Source of the DNA: Bacteroidota bacterium
Lineage (GTDB): Bacteria > Bacteroidota > Ignavibacteria > Ignavibacteriales > Ignavibacteriaceae
Assembly (NCBI GenBank): GCA_021815405.1
Contig: JAKAGV010000009.1
Location: 62,001 to 126,000 of the forward strand
DNA: 64,000 bases
Reading direction: 5' to 3'
Positions 1 through 8,813 of this stretch are shown piece by piece; position 1 is the first letter of the stretch, and each line of letters starts with the position of its first letter. The translations under genes were made by a program, and so were the position numbers. Below the pieces are notes generated by a model. The model saw only the letters and a program-made list of their open reading frames with translations, made no database searches and had not been told where the DNA came from.

Positions 1-215
1 TTTCGGTTGACCTTTCAACGACACAAAAAATCTCCAAACATTTACCAAACGATGTTGTTCTTGTTTCCGAAAGCGGAATAAGTAAAAAAGGAGACATCGA
101 CTATTTGCGAAGCGTTCATACTGATGCTGTTCTTGTAGGCGAACATTTGATGCGCTCTGATAGTATTGATTCAAGCATAGATGTACTAAAGAAATGGTGC
201 GCAAATGAAAGTTAA
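1..215 (+). CDS. trpC: Indole-3-glycerol-phosphate synthase, C-terminal fragment
   Basis: An open frame enters from the left edge (first full codon at base 3) and ends at TAA 213-215, giving 71 residues. It contains Val-Ser-Glu-Ser-Gly-Ile followed by Val-Gly-Glu-His-Leu-Met, the conserved end of the (beta/alpha)8 barrel of indole-3-glycerol-phosphate synthase. That enzyme closes the indole ring in tryptophan synthesis. The stop overlaps the start of trpF by 11 bases, which implies translational coupling. The N-terminal part lies outside the window. The next four genes of the same pathway support the call. Confidence 0.93.
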   Translation, partial: SVDLSTTQKISKHLPNDVVLVSESGISKKGDIDYLRSVHTDAVLVGEHLMRSDSIDSSIDVLKKWCANES

Positions 216-831
216 AGTCTGCGGAATAACTAACTTTGAAGACGCTTTACTTTGTGAAGCTTGCGGCGCAGATGCAGTAGGTTTTATCTTTTATAATAAA
301 AGCAAAAGATACATCAAGCCTGAAACAACGAGAGAAATTATTAAATCCCTATCGCCTTTTACAATGAAAGTTGGAGTATTTGTCGATGAAAATGTAGAAA
401 ATATAAATCGTATTGCATCTGAGATAAAGCTAAATGCAATTCAATTGAGCGGGAATGAATCTCCCGAAAATTCTAGTAAGATAATTTTGCCGGTAATAAA
501 AGGATTTCGGATCAAGGAAGATTTTGATTTTTCAATAATAGATAGATATAAAAACACTGCCTACTTGCTTGATGCATTTTCATCGGAAGAATTCGGCGGA
601 ACGGGAAAGAAATTTACGTGGGATCTGATCCCCGCTTATCTAAAGAATAAAATTATTCTTGCCGGTGGAGTTTCCGTGGATAACATAGAAAATATCTTCA
701 GAAAAATTCAGCCAGCCGCAGTTGATTTATCATCTTCGCTAGAGAAAGCGCCTGGCATTAAGGACAAAGAAAAAGTTGTGAATTTTTTTGAGAAGTTTAA
801 TTTGTTGAGGTTAAAAGAAACATCATGTTAA
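205..831 (+). CDS. trpF: Phosphoribosylanthranilate isomerase
   Basis: This 208-residue TIM-barrel enzyme converts N-(5-phosphoribosyl)anthranilate to the carboxyphenylamino-deoxyribulose phosphate used by TrpC. The N-terminus Lys-Val-Cys-Gly-Ile-Thr carries the catalytic Cys (residue 6), and Leu-Leu-Asp near residue 123 supplies the general acid. The phosphate-binding end is present as Val-Asp-Leu-Ser-Ser-Ser-Leu-Glu...Pro-Gly-Ile-Lys-Asp. Two departures from the usual family sequence are visible: the common Gln-Leu-His-Gly is Gln-Leu-Ser-Gly, and Ser-Ser-Gly-Val-Glu is Ser-Ser-Ser-Leu-Glu. Length is normal and catalytic residues are intact. It overlaps trpC by 11 bases and the next gene by 7. 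Confidence 0.96.
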   Translation: MKVKVCGITNFEDALLCEACGADAVGFIFYNKSKRYIKPETTREIIKSLSPFTMKVGVFVDENVENINRIASEIKLNAIQLSGNESPENSSKIILPVIKGFRIKEDFDFSIIDRYKNTAYLLDAFSSEEFGGTGKKFTWDLIPAYLKNKIILAGGVSVDNIENIFRKIQPAAVDLSSSLEKAPGIKDKEKVVNFFEKFNLLRLKETSC

Positions 832-1859
832 TAATAATGAAACTTGATTCTCCAAGAAAAAATATTGAGAATGTAAAGGAAAAGATAGTTGAAAAGAATT
901 GTGTACCGCATGAGATTCCTGGCGCATCAAAACTTGGAATTGGGATAACCGGACCGACAAATCTTCTAATTGAAGAGGAATTTTCTTCGATGGATTCTGT
1001 TGAAGAAGTAATCCGAGTAACTAAACCTTACAAGCTTGTTAGCAGGGAAATGAAACCGGATAACACAGTGATCAATTTAAATGAAATAAAAATCGGGGGA
1101 GAAGAATTAGCAATAATCGCCGGTCCTTGTTCAATTGAAAGCAAGCAGCAACTTTTTGATATCGCCGGCGAACTTAAGGAAATGGGAATTAAGTTTCTCC
1201 GTGCAGGCGCTTACAAACCGCGTTCAAGTCCTTATTCTTTTCAAGGATTGAAAGAAAAAGGAGTAGAGTATCTTCTTGATGTAAAAAAAGGACTCGAAAT
1301 GATGATTGTAACAGAAGCAAAGGATACAAAGTCTCTTCCACTCATTGCTGAAGCTGCAGATATCATTCAGATAGGTGCACGCAATATGCAAAATTTTTCA
1401 TTATTAGAAGAAGTAGGGCAGCTTTCAAATACTGTCCTTCTCAAAAGAGGAATGGCGGCGACAATAGAAGACTTGCTGATGAGCGCTGAATATATTTTAT
1501 CTCAAGGTAATTTTAACGTTATCCTTTGCGAGCGCGGAATTCGAACTTTTGAAACGATGACAAGAAATACTCTAGACTTAAACGCAGTCCCAATGATTAA
1601 AAAGAATTCTCATCTTCCAATAATCGTTGATCCTTCACACGGCATAGGCATTTGGGATAAAGTTCCTCCGATGGCAATGGCAGCAATTGCATGCGGTGCG
1701 GACGGCTTGATGATTGAAGTGCACAATCATCCAGATAAAGCATTATCAGACGGCTTTCAATCTTTAACTCCTAAAAATTTAAAAAAATTAATAGATAAGA
1801 TCGAACAATTGGCTCCAATTGTAGATAGAAAGATAAACAACTATGCAACAATTAACTGA
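825..1859 (+). CDS. aroF: 3-deoxy-7-phosphoheptulonate (DAHP) synthase, short type with N-terminal ferredoxin-like domain
   Basis: This enzyme condenses phosphoenolpyruvate and erythrose-4-phosphate, the entry step of the shikimate pathway. Residues 1-75 look like the regulatory ferredoxin-like domain of the Thermotoga-type enzyme, ending in Pro-Tyr-Lys-Leu-Val-Ser-Arg-Glu. The barrel follows, with Ile-Ala-Gly-Pro-Cys-Ser, Ala-Tyr-Lys-Pro-Arg-Ser-Ser-Pro-Tyr, Gln-Ile-Gly-Ala-Arg-Asn, Leu-Lys-Arg-Gly and Val-Asp-Pro-Ser-His. ATG 825 overlaps the trpF stop; an in-frame ATG at 837 is an alternative. Its place between trpF and trpB puts the first shikimate step under the same transcription as tryptophan synthesis. 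The exact paralogue symbol is uncertain. Confidence 0.94.
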   Translation: MLIIMKLDSPRKNIENVKEKIVEKNCVPHEIPGASKLGIGITGPTNLLIEEEFSSMDSVEEVIRVTKPYKLVSREMKPDNTVINLNEIKIGGEELAIIAGPCSIESKQQLFDIAGELKEMGIKFLRAGAYKPRSSPYSFQGLKEKGVEYLLDVKKGLEMMIVTEAKDTKSLPLIAEAADIIQIGARNMQNFSLLEEVGQLSNTVLLKRGMAATIEDLLMSAEYILSQGNFNVILCERGIRTFETMTRNTLDLNAVPMIKKNSHLPIIVDPSHGIGIWDKVPPMAMAAIACGADGLMIEVHNHPDKALSDGFQSLTPKNLKKLIDKIEQLAPIVDRKINNYATIN

Positions 1860-3051
1860 ATATGAATTTCCGGATATAAATGGGCACTTTGGCAAATACG
1901 GCGGAAAGTATGTTCCCGAAACTTTAATTACTCCTCTTCGTGAGCTTGAAGAAATTTATTTAAGTTTGAGGAACGATGAAGAATTTACAAACGAGCTCCT
2001 CAAGCTGAATAAAGAATATTCCGGTCGACCGACTCCGCTTACCTTTGCCGATAGTCTCACTGATTATTATGGCAAAGGGAAAATATATTTGAAGCGTGAA
2101 GATCTCTGTCATACCGGGGCGCATAAAATAAATAATGCTTTAGGTCAAATTCTTCTTGCAAAAAAATTGGGTAAGAAAAGAATTATTGCAGAAACAGGCG
2201 CTGGACAGCACGGAGTAGCTACTGCAACAGTCTGTGCAAAGTTCGGGATGAAATGTTTCATCTATATGGGAGAGATTGATATTGCAAGACAAAGCTTAAA
2301 TGTCTTCCGCATGAAACTGCTTGGTGCAGAAGTAATTCCTGTCAAATCAGGAAGCAGAACCTTGAAAGATGCTACAAACGAGGCTATCAGAGATTGGGTA
2401 ACAAACATAAGCGATACGCATTACATTATCGGATCAGTCGTTGGTCCTCATCCGTATCCGATGATGGTAAGAGATTTTCAATCAGTAATTGGTAAAGAAA
2501 CGAAACAACAAATTTTGGAAGCAGAAAAAAGACATCCTGATTATATTGTTGCTTGTGTTGGCGGCGGAAGTAACGCTATTGGTATTTTTTATCCGTTCAT
2601 AAATTCTGGAGTTAAGCTTATTGGAGTTGAAGCTGCTGGTTACGGTCTTGATACTGACAAGCACTGCGCAACCTTAACGCTTGGGCGTGAAGGAATTTTT
2701 CAAGGAATGAAAACTTATCTTCTTCAGAATAGAGATGGACAAGTTTCTGAAGTCCATTCTATTTCTGCAGGACTTGATTATCCTGGTGTGGGTCCTGAAC
2801 ACAGCTTTTTAAAAGATGAAGTAAAGGCTGATTATTATTCTGTTACGGATGATGAAGCAATTAAAGCAACACAGCTCCTTTCCAGGACAGAAGGAATAAT
2901 CCCGGCATTAGAATCAGCTCATGCAATTGCTTATCTAGAATACTTAATGCCGAAAACAAAGAAAGAGGATATTTTAGTAGTCAATGTTAGCGGAAGAGGA
3001 GATAAAGATCTCGATACAATTAAAAACAAATTAGGATATTCATTAGAATGA
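1843..3051 (+). CDS. trpB: Tryptophan synthase beta chain
   Basis: This PLP enzyme joins indole with serine to make tryptophan. The 402 residues include [10 protein letters not shown] near the start, the Schiff-base lysine in His-Thr-Gly-Ala-His-Lys-Ile-Asn (Lys95), Glu-Thr-Gly-Ala-Gly-Gln-His-Gly, and the phosphate-binding Gly-Gly-Gly-Ser-Asn-Ala. Length and motifs fit the standard TrpB1 type that pairs with TrpA. It overlaps the upstream DAHP synthase by 17 bases and shares ATGA with trpA. Confidence 0.98.
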   Translation: MQQLTEYEFPDINGHFGKYGGKYVPETLITPLRELEEIYLSLRNDEEFTNELLKLNKEYSGRPTPLTFADSLTDYYGKGKIYLKREDLCHTGAHKINNALGQILLAKKLGKKRIIAETGAGQHGVATATVCAKFGMKCFIYMGEIDIARQSLNVFRMKLLGAEVIPVKSGSRTLKDATNEAIRDWVTNISDTHYIIGSVVGPHPYPMMVRDFQSVIGKETKQQILEAEKRHPDYIVACVGGGSNAIGIFYPFINSGVKLIGVEAAGYGLDTDKHCATLTLGREGIFQGMKTYLLQNRDGQVSEVHSISAGLDYPGVGPEHSFLKDEVKADYYSVTDDEAIKATQLLSRTEGIIPALESAHAIAYLEYLMPKTKKEDILVVNVSGRGDKDLDTIKNKLGYSLE

Positions 3052-3830
3052 AATCAATTTCAAAATATATAGAAGAAAAAAATAATATTGGCGAAAAGGT
3101 TTTTTCAGTATTTCTTACAGCAGGTTTTCCAAACAAAAATAATTTCACACAGCTTGCATTAAAAGTCCTTGATGCCGGAGCAGATATGCTTGAAATTGGT
3201 TTTCCTTTCAGCGATCCTTTGGCTGATGGAACAATCATACAGTATTCTTCTCAAACTGCTTTAAATAACGGAATCAACTTGAAAACAACATTTAGCTATC
3301 TAAAAGAAATTAGAAGAGAAACCGGCAAGCCAATAATCTTAATGGGCTATGCAAATCCGGTTCTAAACTATGGCGTTAAACGTTTTGCAGATGATGCAAT
3401 TTCATACGGTGCAAACGGAGTAATTATTCCGGATATTCCGATTGAAGAGTATGATAATTTCTACAATAATTCTTTCAACGGTCTTGATACAATTCTTCTG
3501 ATAACTCCAACAACATCGAACGATCGCATAAAGATAATTGATGATAAAAGCAAAGGTTTTATTTATTGTGTTTCGGTCAGCGGGACTACCGGCGTTCAAT
3601 ATCAAGATAAATCTAGAAGTATAGATTTTATTAAACGGGCAAGAAACGCAGTTAAGAAAAACAAAACACTTGTTGGATTCGGCATCTCAAGTGCGGAGGA
3701 CGCCATACAGTTTTCTCCTCATTGTGATGGTGTAATTGTAGGCAGTGCAATAATAAAATCTCTTATGAATGATGATTCAAATTTCAAAAATACCATGTCG
3801 CTGGTTAGCAAGATAAAGAATGTATTATAA
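3048..3830 (+). CDS. trpA: Tryptophan synthase alpha chain
   Basis: This subunit cleaves indole-3-glycerol phosphate to indole and glyceraldehyde-3-phosphate and channels indole to TrpB. The two catalytic acids fall at the textbook positions: Glu49 in Leu-Glu-Ile-Gly-Phe-Pro and Asp60 in Asp-Pro-Leu-Ala-Asp-Gly. Also present are [10 protein letters not shown], Val-Ser-Gly-Thr-Thr-Gly and Val-Gly-Phe-Gly-Ile-Ser. It starts inside the trpB stop (ATGA) and is the last gene of the operon. No clear intrinsic terminator follows. Confidence 0.98.
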   Translation: MKSISKYIEEKNNIGEKVFSVFLTAGFPNKNNFTQLALKVLDAGADMLEIGFPFSDPLADGTIIQYSSQTALNNGINLKTTFSYLKEIRRETGKPIILMGYANPVLNYGVKRFADDAISYGANGVIIPDIPIEEYDNFYNNSFNGLDTILLITPTTSNDRIKIIDDKSKGFIYCVSVSGTTGVQYQDKSRSIDFIKRARNAVKKNKTLVGFGISSAEDAIQFSPHCDGVIVGSAIIKSLMNDDSNFKNTMSLVSKIKNVL

Positions 3831-3912
3831 GAAGCCAATAAATTGTCATTCATTTATCCTTCCTCAAAATGCAACATCTTGATACAATATCCAAGGTGCT
3901 AAAACACAGCAA

Positions 3913-4098
3913 TTACAATGCAGTATTGCTTTCGGTTATAATTAAGTGTATTTTTGAAACAGAAAAAGAATTAAATACAAGACAAGAATTTAAACATCCC
4001 ATCTGCTATTTGATTATGATCAGTAAGATTTGTTTTCCTTCTTAAATTACATTCATTAATTCTTTTAACCATTAAATAATCATATAAGGAAAAATAAG
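3913..4098 (+). promoter_or_regulatory. Putative promoter and long 5' leader of the RRM-protein gene
   Basis: TATAAT lies at 3937-3942 with TTACAA 18 bases upstream (3913-3918), a plausible housekeeping promoter. Transcription from it would give a leader of roughly 150 bases, very AU-rich, before an AAGGA ribosome site and ATG 4099. Long leaders on RRM genes are known in Chlorobi (the Chlorobi-RRM motif) and are thought to mediate autoregulation. I did not establish that this leader folds into that motif. Confidence 0.45.
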
Positions 4099-4410
4099 AT
4101 GAACATTTTTGTAGGAAATTTGTCTCGCGATGTTACCGATGACGAATTAAAAGAGTTGTTTGCCAATTACGGGCAGATAAGAAGTGTAAAAATAATTAGG
4201 GATATGTTCAGTCAGGAATCAAAGGGATTTGGTTTTGTTGAAATGCCGGGATTAGCAGAAGCACAGAAAGCCATTAACGAGCTTAACACTAGAGAGTTAA
4301 AAGGTAAAAAAATCTCTGTAAGCGAAGCACGTCCAAAAACCAACGATAGACGCGGCGGCAACCAGCGAAACAATACTCGTAGCAGTGGCGGCGGCGGAAG
4401 ACGCTGGTAG
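4099..4410 (+). CDS. Small RRM-domain RNA-binding protein
   Basis: The 103-residue protein is one RNA recognition motif plus a short basic Gly-rich tail. RNP2 is Ile-Phe-Val-Gly-Asn-Leu at residues 3-8 and RNP1 is Lys-Gly-Phe-Gly-Phe-Val-Glu-Met near residue 43. The tail (about residues 82-103) is rich in Arg, Gly, Asn and Ser, as in bacterial cold-inducible Rbp proteins. It probably binds single-stranded RNA in the cytoplasm; the target is unknown. A good AAGGA site precedes the start. The gene stands alone, convergent with ridA. Confidence 0.93.
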   Translation: MNIFVGNLSRDVTDDELKELFANYGQIRSVKIIRDMFSQESKGFGFVEMPGLAEAQKAINELNTRELKGKKISVSEARPKTNDRRGGNQRNNTRSSGGGGRRW

Positions 4411-4481
4411 TATTTTAAAATATGATATATCGGTATAAAGGTACAGGGGTAGTATAAATTTCTGCCAACTTACTTTTATAC

Positions 4482-4934
4482 CTATATTCTAACTACCATC
4501 TCTATTTCAATTGGGGCATTAAGAGGTAATTCGTTTACACCTACTGCACTGCGTACATGCTTACCTTTATTGCCAAAGATTTTACTTAGCAGTTCCGATG
4601 CTCCGTTTGCTACCTTTGGTTGGTCGATAAAGTAATCTGCACTATTAACGAATACGGTAAGCTTGACTACCTGTTCAATTTTATCAAGACTTCCCACAAC
4701 ACTTTTAATGACACTAAGGCAGTTCAGTGCGCATATCTCTGCTGCTTTAGCTCCTTCTTCAATACCTATTTCAGCACCGACTTTACCTCTGAATTTCAAT
4801 TCGCCATTAATACTAGGAAGCTGTCCTGCTGTAAATACCAGATCATTCACTTTTAATGCCGGAATATAAGCGGCAAGCGGTTTAGGAGCTTCAGGCAATT
4901 CATAACCAAGTTCTTTAATTTTATCTTCTATCAT
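4482..4934 (-). CDS. RidA/YjgF-family protein
   Basis: Members of this family hydrolyse reactive enamine/imine intermediates released by PLP enzymes; some act in other pathways. Visible hallmarks are Phe-Thr-Ala-Gly-Gln-Leu-Pro near the start, the central Val-Lys-Leu-Thr-Val-Phe-Val, and the C-terminal Arg-Ser-Ala-Val-Gly-Val...Ala-Pro-Ile-Glu-Ile-Glu. The call starts at ATG 4934, giving 150 residues, because GGAG lies 5 bases before it; the longer frame to 4955 would need a TTG with no ribosome site. It belongs to the longer RidA subgroup with an extra N-terminal helix. The deaminase Arg seen in E. coli RidA appears to align with Arg of His-Val-Arg-Ser. Confidence 0.88.
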   Translation of the reverse strand: MIEDKIKELGYELPEAPKPLAAYIPALKVNDLVFTAGQLPSINGELKFRGKVGAEIGIEEGAKAAEICALNCLSVIKSVVGSLDKIEQVVKLTVFVNSADYFIDQPKVANGASELLSKIFGNKGKHVRSAVGVNELPLNAPIEIEMVVRI

Positions 4935-5002
4935 ACTAACTCCGTTTTTATACAAATAAGATTTTACTAATTTTGTTTATTCAATAATTAAGGAATTAAA
5001 AA

Positions 5003-5776
5003 ATGACCGGTAGTAAATTTAATGAATTTGTAGAGATAGTGAAACGTCTAAGAGTAGAATGCCCATGGGACAAAGTACAGACAAACGATTCTATTAAAGC
5101 AGCTACACTTGAAGAAGCTTACGAGGTAGTAGATGCTATAGATGAAAAAAATTTTGGTGAATTAAAGAAAGAACTCGGTGATCTCCTGCTTCATGTAGTT
5201 TTTCATTCTGTTATTGCTGAAGGAGAAAATAAATTTAATATTGATGAGGTAATTGATTCGATTAAAGAAAAGCTTATTCGACGACATCCGCATGTTTTTG
5301 GTAATGTTGAAGTAAGAAATGCAGAAGATGTTAAAAAGAATTGGGAAGCTATAAAATTAAACGAAGGAAGAGAATCCGTGCTTGACGGAGTGCCTGAATT
5401 GATGCCTGCTCTTCATAAAGCCTTCAGGCTACAAGAGAAAGCATCCAAAGTTGGATTTGACTGGGAAAAGAAGGAAGACGTCTGGAAGAAGGTTATCGAA
5501 GAAATTGAAGAAATGCATAAATCAGAAAGAGAAGAGACAAAAGAAGAATTGGAGAACGAAGTTGGTGATGTGTTTTTTGCAATGACAAACTATGCAAGAT
5601 TTCTGGGCATAAATCCGGAGAACGCTTTAAGACTAACAAACAATAAATTCGTTAAGAGATTTCAATACGTTGAGAAAAAGATAAATGAAAGCGGCAGGCA
5701 AATTCATGAATCTAACCTTGCGGAAATGGACAGGTTCTGGGAAGAGAGTAAATCCCAATTAAAAATAAGAAGTTAA
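5003..5776 (+). CDS. mazG: Nucleoside triphosphate pyrophosphohydrolase MazG
   Basis: MazG hydrolyses NTPs and dNTPs to monophosphates and pyrophosphate and is linked to nucleotide-pool cleaning and stringent-response control. The 257 residues match the full two-domain length. Domain 1 has Glu-Cys-Pro-Trp-Asp-Lys-Val-Gln-Thr and the metal-binding Glu-Glu-Ala-Tyr-Glu...Glu-Leu-Gly-Asp-Leu-Leu pattern. Domain 2 repeats it as Glu-Ile-Glu-Glu and Glu-Val-Gly-Asp-Val-Phe-Phe. AAGGA precedes ATG by 8 bases. It is divergent from ridA and convergent with phoH. Confidence 0.96.
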   Translation: MTGSKFNEFVEIVKRLRVECPWDKVQTNDSIKAATLEEAYEVVDAIDEKNFGELKKELGDLLLHVVFHSVIAEGENKFNIDEVIDSIKEKLIRRHPHVFGNVEVRNAEDVKKNWEAIKLNEGRESVLDGVPELMPALHKAFRLQEKASKVGFDWEKKEDVWKKVIEEIEEMHKSEREETKEELENEVGDVFFAMTNYARFLGINPENALRLTNNKFVKRFQYVEKKINESGRQIHESNLAEMDRFWEESKSQLKIRS

Positions 5777-5824
5777 AATTTCTTAGGCAGAATATTGAAT
5801 TCTTACTTGCTGTTCTTTCACTTT

Positions 5825-6799
5825 TTAATTTTTGATTGCAATGGAACCGCCGTTGCTAAATTTCTCGTAAGCATTGATGATGTCTTTAACCAGTCGGTGT
5901 CTTACGACATCAGCTTTATCAAGGAATACAAAACCGACGCCTTCTATTCCTTTTAAAATATCTTTAGCCTGAACCAATCCACTTATTGATTTTTGAGGAA
6001 GATCAATTTGAGTTATATCTCCTGTAATTATTGATTTTGAATTAGCACCAAGTCTTGTCAAAAACATTTTCATCTGCATGTCTGTTGCATTCTGGGCTTC
6101 ATCAAGTATAACAAAGGCATTGTTCAAAGTTCTACCGCGCATATATGCAAGCGGGACAATCTCTACCACACTCTTCTCAATATAATTTTTTAATTTTTCA
6201 GAAGGCATCATATCATCTAGCGCATCATAAAGCGGACGGAGATACGGATCTATTTTCTCTCTAAAGTCTCCAGGCAGGAAACCGAGACTTTCGCCTGCTT
6301 CAACGGCTGGGCGTGCAAGAATAATTTTGTTAACTATACCCTTTTTCAATGCAGAAACGGCAAGTGCAACCGCAAGATATGTTTTTCCGGTTCCCGCAGG
6401 ACCAATTGCAAAACAAATGTCATTCTTTAATGCTGTCTGGAGATAATTTACTTGCCCGGGAGTTTTAGCTTTAATTACATCGCTTTTAGTATAAAGTACT
6501 ATTGAATCGAATTCCTTATCTGAAATAATCTCTTTGCCTTGAGTAGTTAGGTCCAGAATATTTTCAACATCGGAAGGCTTTAATGAACCGTTAGTGTTGA
6601 GTACATAAACCATTTCTTTAATTACTTTTTCAATAGCACTAACTTCATCGAGCACACCTTTTATAACAACATTTTCTCCACGCACAATAATTGAAGCATT
6701 GAATCTGTCTTCCACCATTTTAAGATTATTATCATTCATCCCCAGCAAACTCATCATATCAACATTTTCAAGCGTCATACGTTTCTCTATTGCTGTCAT
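5825..6799 (-). CDS. phoH: PhoH family ATPase
   Basis: The 324-residue protein has an N-terminal KH-like part (about residues 1-75) followed by the PhoH P-loop ATPase. Walker A is Gly-Pro-Ala-Gly-Thr-Gly-Lys-Thr (133-140), and Walker B is Val-Ile-Leu-Asp-Glu-Ala-Gln-Asn. Arg-Gly-Arg-Thr-Leu-Asn and Gly-Asp-Ile-Thr-Gln-Ile-Asp-Leu-Pro are also typical. PhoH-like proteins are RNA-associated ATPases/helicases often near YbeY, which is absent here. An excellent AGGAGG lies just before ATG 6799, directly after the terminator of the upstream gene. Confidence 0.94.
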   Translation of the reverse strand: MTAIEKRMTLENVDMMSLLGMNDNNLKMVEDRFNASIIVRGENVVIKGVLDEVSAIEKVIKEMVYVLNTNGSLKPSDVENILDLTTQGKEIISDKEFDSIVLYTKSDVIKAKTPGQVNYLQTALKNDICFAIGPAGTGKTYLAVALAVSALKKGIVNKIILARPAVEAGESLGFLPGDFREKIDPYLRPLYDALDDMMPSEKLKNYIEKSVVEIVPLAYMRGRTLNNAFVILDEAQNATDMQMKMFLTRLGANSKSIITGDITQIDLPQKSISGLVQAKDILKGIEGVGFVFLDKADVVRHRLVKDIINAYEKFSNGGSIAIKN

Positions 6800-6821
6800 T
6801 TTCCTCCTTCAAAATAAGAAA

Positions 6822-6854
6822 AGCCCTCATCCCGGTAAAACCAGGATAAGGGCT
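6822..6854 (-). terminator. Intrinsic terminator after the LysM-protein gene
   Basis: An 11-bp stem (6822-6832 with 6844-6854, one G-T pair) surrounds a short loop. Read on the minus strand it is followed by TTCTTATTTT. It separates the LysM gene from phoH. Confidence 0.85.
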
Positions 6855-6893
6855 CACATAAGTCAACCAAATTTTATATAAAGCATTAAGCTG

Positions 6894-7571
6894 CTATTTA
6901 GCAGGTGCCGGCTTGTAGTTGGCTTTAATCTTCTCGTACTTAGCTTTATCTTGTTCTGTAAGATTTGGAATCTTGAAAATTTGTTTCGGATAAATCAAAT
7001 TGGGGTTCTTTATTTGATCACGATTTGCTTTGTATATAACCGGCCATGCAAAACCGTTGCTGTAGAATGAAGGCTTTTTAGCTATGTTCCATAAGCAATC
7101 GCCTCTTACAACGGTATAATTAACTTCTGTCGGAGCTTCAACCCATGCATCTAATTCAGCCTGCATTTGGTTGTGTACCTTATCATAAAATTCCGGAAGA
7201 GCACTTATCTTGTTAGCTTTCAAAGCATCGAGATCTTTCTGCCTATCTGCTTTAGGACCTTCTTTTCTCTGAATTTTTCCGTCAAGTTCATTAACTGCGT
7301 TTCTGAAATTATCAACATCTGCTTGTGTAGCACCAACTAATGCATAAAGTTCTTTCATACAATCATCATAGCTTTCAACCGATTTCGATTTCAAATTATT
7401 TACATCGGATTGTAATGAACTAACTTCCTGAGTCAAGCTTTGTTTTTCAGTATTAAGACGGTTCATTTCCGCCTGCCATTCATCTTTAGTCATCTCTTTT
7501 TCCTGTGCAAAAACAGCAACAGAAAAGAAAATTAAGAGAGCTAAAACACTTACCAAACTTTTCATTTTCAT
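6894..7571 (-). CDS. Secreted coiled-coil protein with LysM domain
   Basis: A signal peptide of about 22 residues ends in Ala-Val-Phe-Ala-Gln. A long heptad-rich region (roughly residues 25-130 of the mature chain) follows, then a LysM module beginning Tyr-Thr-Val-Val-Arg-Gly-Asp-Cys-Leu-Trp-Asn-Ile-Ala. It ends in a short basic, Ala/Pro-rich tail. LysM modules bind the glycan strands of peptidoglycan, so this is probably a periplasmic cell-wall-associated protein. ATG 7571 is preferred: GGAG sits 9 bases upstream, whereas the frame extended to 7586 would start at a TTG overlapping that site. It follows a small lipoprotein gene by about 30 bases and probably shares its transcript. Confidence 0.85.
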   Translation of the reverse strand: MKMKSLVSVLALLIFFSVAVFAQEKEMTKDEWQAEMNRLNTEKQSLTQEVSSLQSDVNNLKSKSVESYDDCMKELYALVGATQADVDNFRNAVNELDGKIQRKEGPKADRQKDLDALKANKISALPEFYDKVHNQMQAELDAWVEAPTEVNYTVVRGDCLWNIAKKPSFYSNGFAWPVIYKANRDQIKNPNLIYPKQIFKIPNLTEQDKAKYEKIKANYKPAPAK

Positions 7572-7604
7572 ATTATATTTCTCCAATTTCTATTTGTTAT
7601 TAAA

Positions 7605-7886
7605 TTATTTACCGGAAGACATTTTTTCTAAATTAGCTTTTGTCTCTTCCTTTTGTTTATTGCACTCAGCAAGTTTTTCTTGCTTAGCTGCTATTTCCTT
7701 CTCTAATGATGCTCTTTCATCTTTTAGAGAATTGGCTTGAGATTGGAGAGAATTTACTTCACTTCTCAGACTATTCAATTGAGCCATCTCGGCTTCACTT
7801 ACACCACCGCAACCGCTTAGCAGTGCTGTTGTAACAACGAAGGCACCGGCTATGGCGGTATTTCTCACAATTTTAATTACTTTCAT
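7605..7886 (-). CDS. Small coiled-coil outer-membrane lipoprotein (Lpp-like)
   Basis: The 93-residue protein has an N-terminal membrane segment and the lipobox Leu-Leu-Ser-Gly-Cys at about residue 26. The remainder is almost pure heptad coiled coil, ending Ser-Ser-Gly-Lys. The layout resembles Braun-type lipoproteins that trimerise between outer membrane and cell wall. The terminal Lys invites comparison with Lpp, but no sequence homology is claimed. GGAGG lies 7 bases before ATG. The adjacent gene encodes another coiled-coil protein with a LysM, suggesting a two-protein envelope-tethering unit. Confidence 0.78.
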   Translation of the reverse strand: MKVIKIVRNTAIAGAFVVTTALLSGCGGVSEAEMAQLNSLRSEVNSLQSQANSLKDERASLEKEIAAKQEKLAECNKQKEETKANLEKMSSGK

Positions 7887-8086
7887 TTAAGAACCTCCAA
7901 TAATTATTTTAGAAAATTAATTAAGAAATAAAATTAAAAGAACGCTTAAAAATCAAATTTATCCCCCATAATTACTAATCGTTTACAAAACCAGATATTA
8001 TAAGCAAATGATATATAACAAATTAGGTGAATAAATTCAAGCAAAGTAAAAAAAAAGAGATTTTTTTTGCTCTGCACAACAAATGC

Positions 8087-8764
8087 CTAAATCAACCTCC
8101 TTTCTATAAAACTTGTATAACTATTACCCGCAATTATCAAATGATCGAAAACCGGTATGTCCAAAATCTTACCGGATTCCAAAAGCTTTTTAGTAATTTC
8201 AACATCCTCATTGCTTGGTTCCGGATTTCCGCTCGGATGGTTATGTATTAAAATTATGCTTGCCGAGCTATTTTCTATAGCCGCCTTGAAAATTTCGCGA
8301 GGATGTACAATGCTAGAGTTTAAGCTGCCTATTGATATTGTTTCCATCTTTATTATTTTATTTGCAGAATTCAAACACACTACAATAAATTTTTCTTTTA
8401 GTTCGTCTTTAAGAATTGGAATAAATATTTCTGCAATGTCTTTCGGCGAAGTAATCTTCTTATCAGAAAACCATTTAGATTGAAAGAGAATTCTCCGGCT
8501 AATTTCAAATGCGGCAATTAAAGTCGCTGCTTTATCGTTTCCGATACCTGCATTTTGAGTTAATGTTTTTAAAGGTTTTGACGCAAGAACAGCTAAGTTT
8601 CCCTGCCCGGTTATTAAATTTTGTGCGACAGTAATCACCGACATCCCTTTTGTGCCTGTTCTTAAAAGAATTGCCAGCAATTCGGCATCAGTTAGATTCT
8701 GAGCTCCTCTAAGCATCAGCTTTTCTCTGGGTCTATCATCTAAGGGTAAATCTTTTACTTTCAT
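8087..8764 (-). CDS. radC: RadC family protein (JAB1/MPN metalloprotease-like fold)
   Basis: The N-terminal helix-hairpin-helix-like part includes Asp-Arg-Pro-Arg-Glu-Lys-Leu and Leu-Leu-Arg-Thr-Gly. The C-terminal MPN domain carries the zinc motif His-Asn-His-Pro-Ser-Gly-Asn-Pro-Glu-Pro-Ser with a downstream Asp, and ends Phe-Asp-His-Leu-Ile-Ile. Length (225) is normal. The family is named for DNA repair, but its role is unsettled and many members are linked to mobile DNA. This copy stands among housekeeping genes. Confidence 0.93.
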   Translation of the reverse strand: MKVKDLPLDDRPREKLMLRGAQNLTDAELLAILLRTGTKGMSVITVAQNLITGQGNLAVLASKPLKTLTQNAGIGNDKAATLIAAFEISRRILFQSKWFSDKKITSPKDIAEIFIPILKDELKEKFIVVCLNSANKIIKMETISIGSLNSSIVHPREIFKAAIENSSASIILIHNHPSGNPEPSNEDVEITKKLLESGKILDIPVFDHLIIAGNSYTSFIERRLI

Positions 8765-8813
8765 AGATCCCCGCTTAAAATTTTTTTTATTTTTTTTGAA
8801 TTACTAAACAAAT

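Noticed and set aside
4432-4482. Inverted pair GGTATAAA/TTTATACC as bidirectional terminator for the RRM and ridA genes
   Set aside because: Short, AT-rich stem with a loop of over 30 bases; not convincing.
7970-7985. Operator half-site CGTTTACA near the lipoprotein promoter
   Set aside because: Only half of the palindrome; such half-sites are expected by chance in AT-rich DNA.
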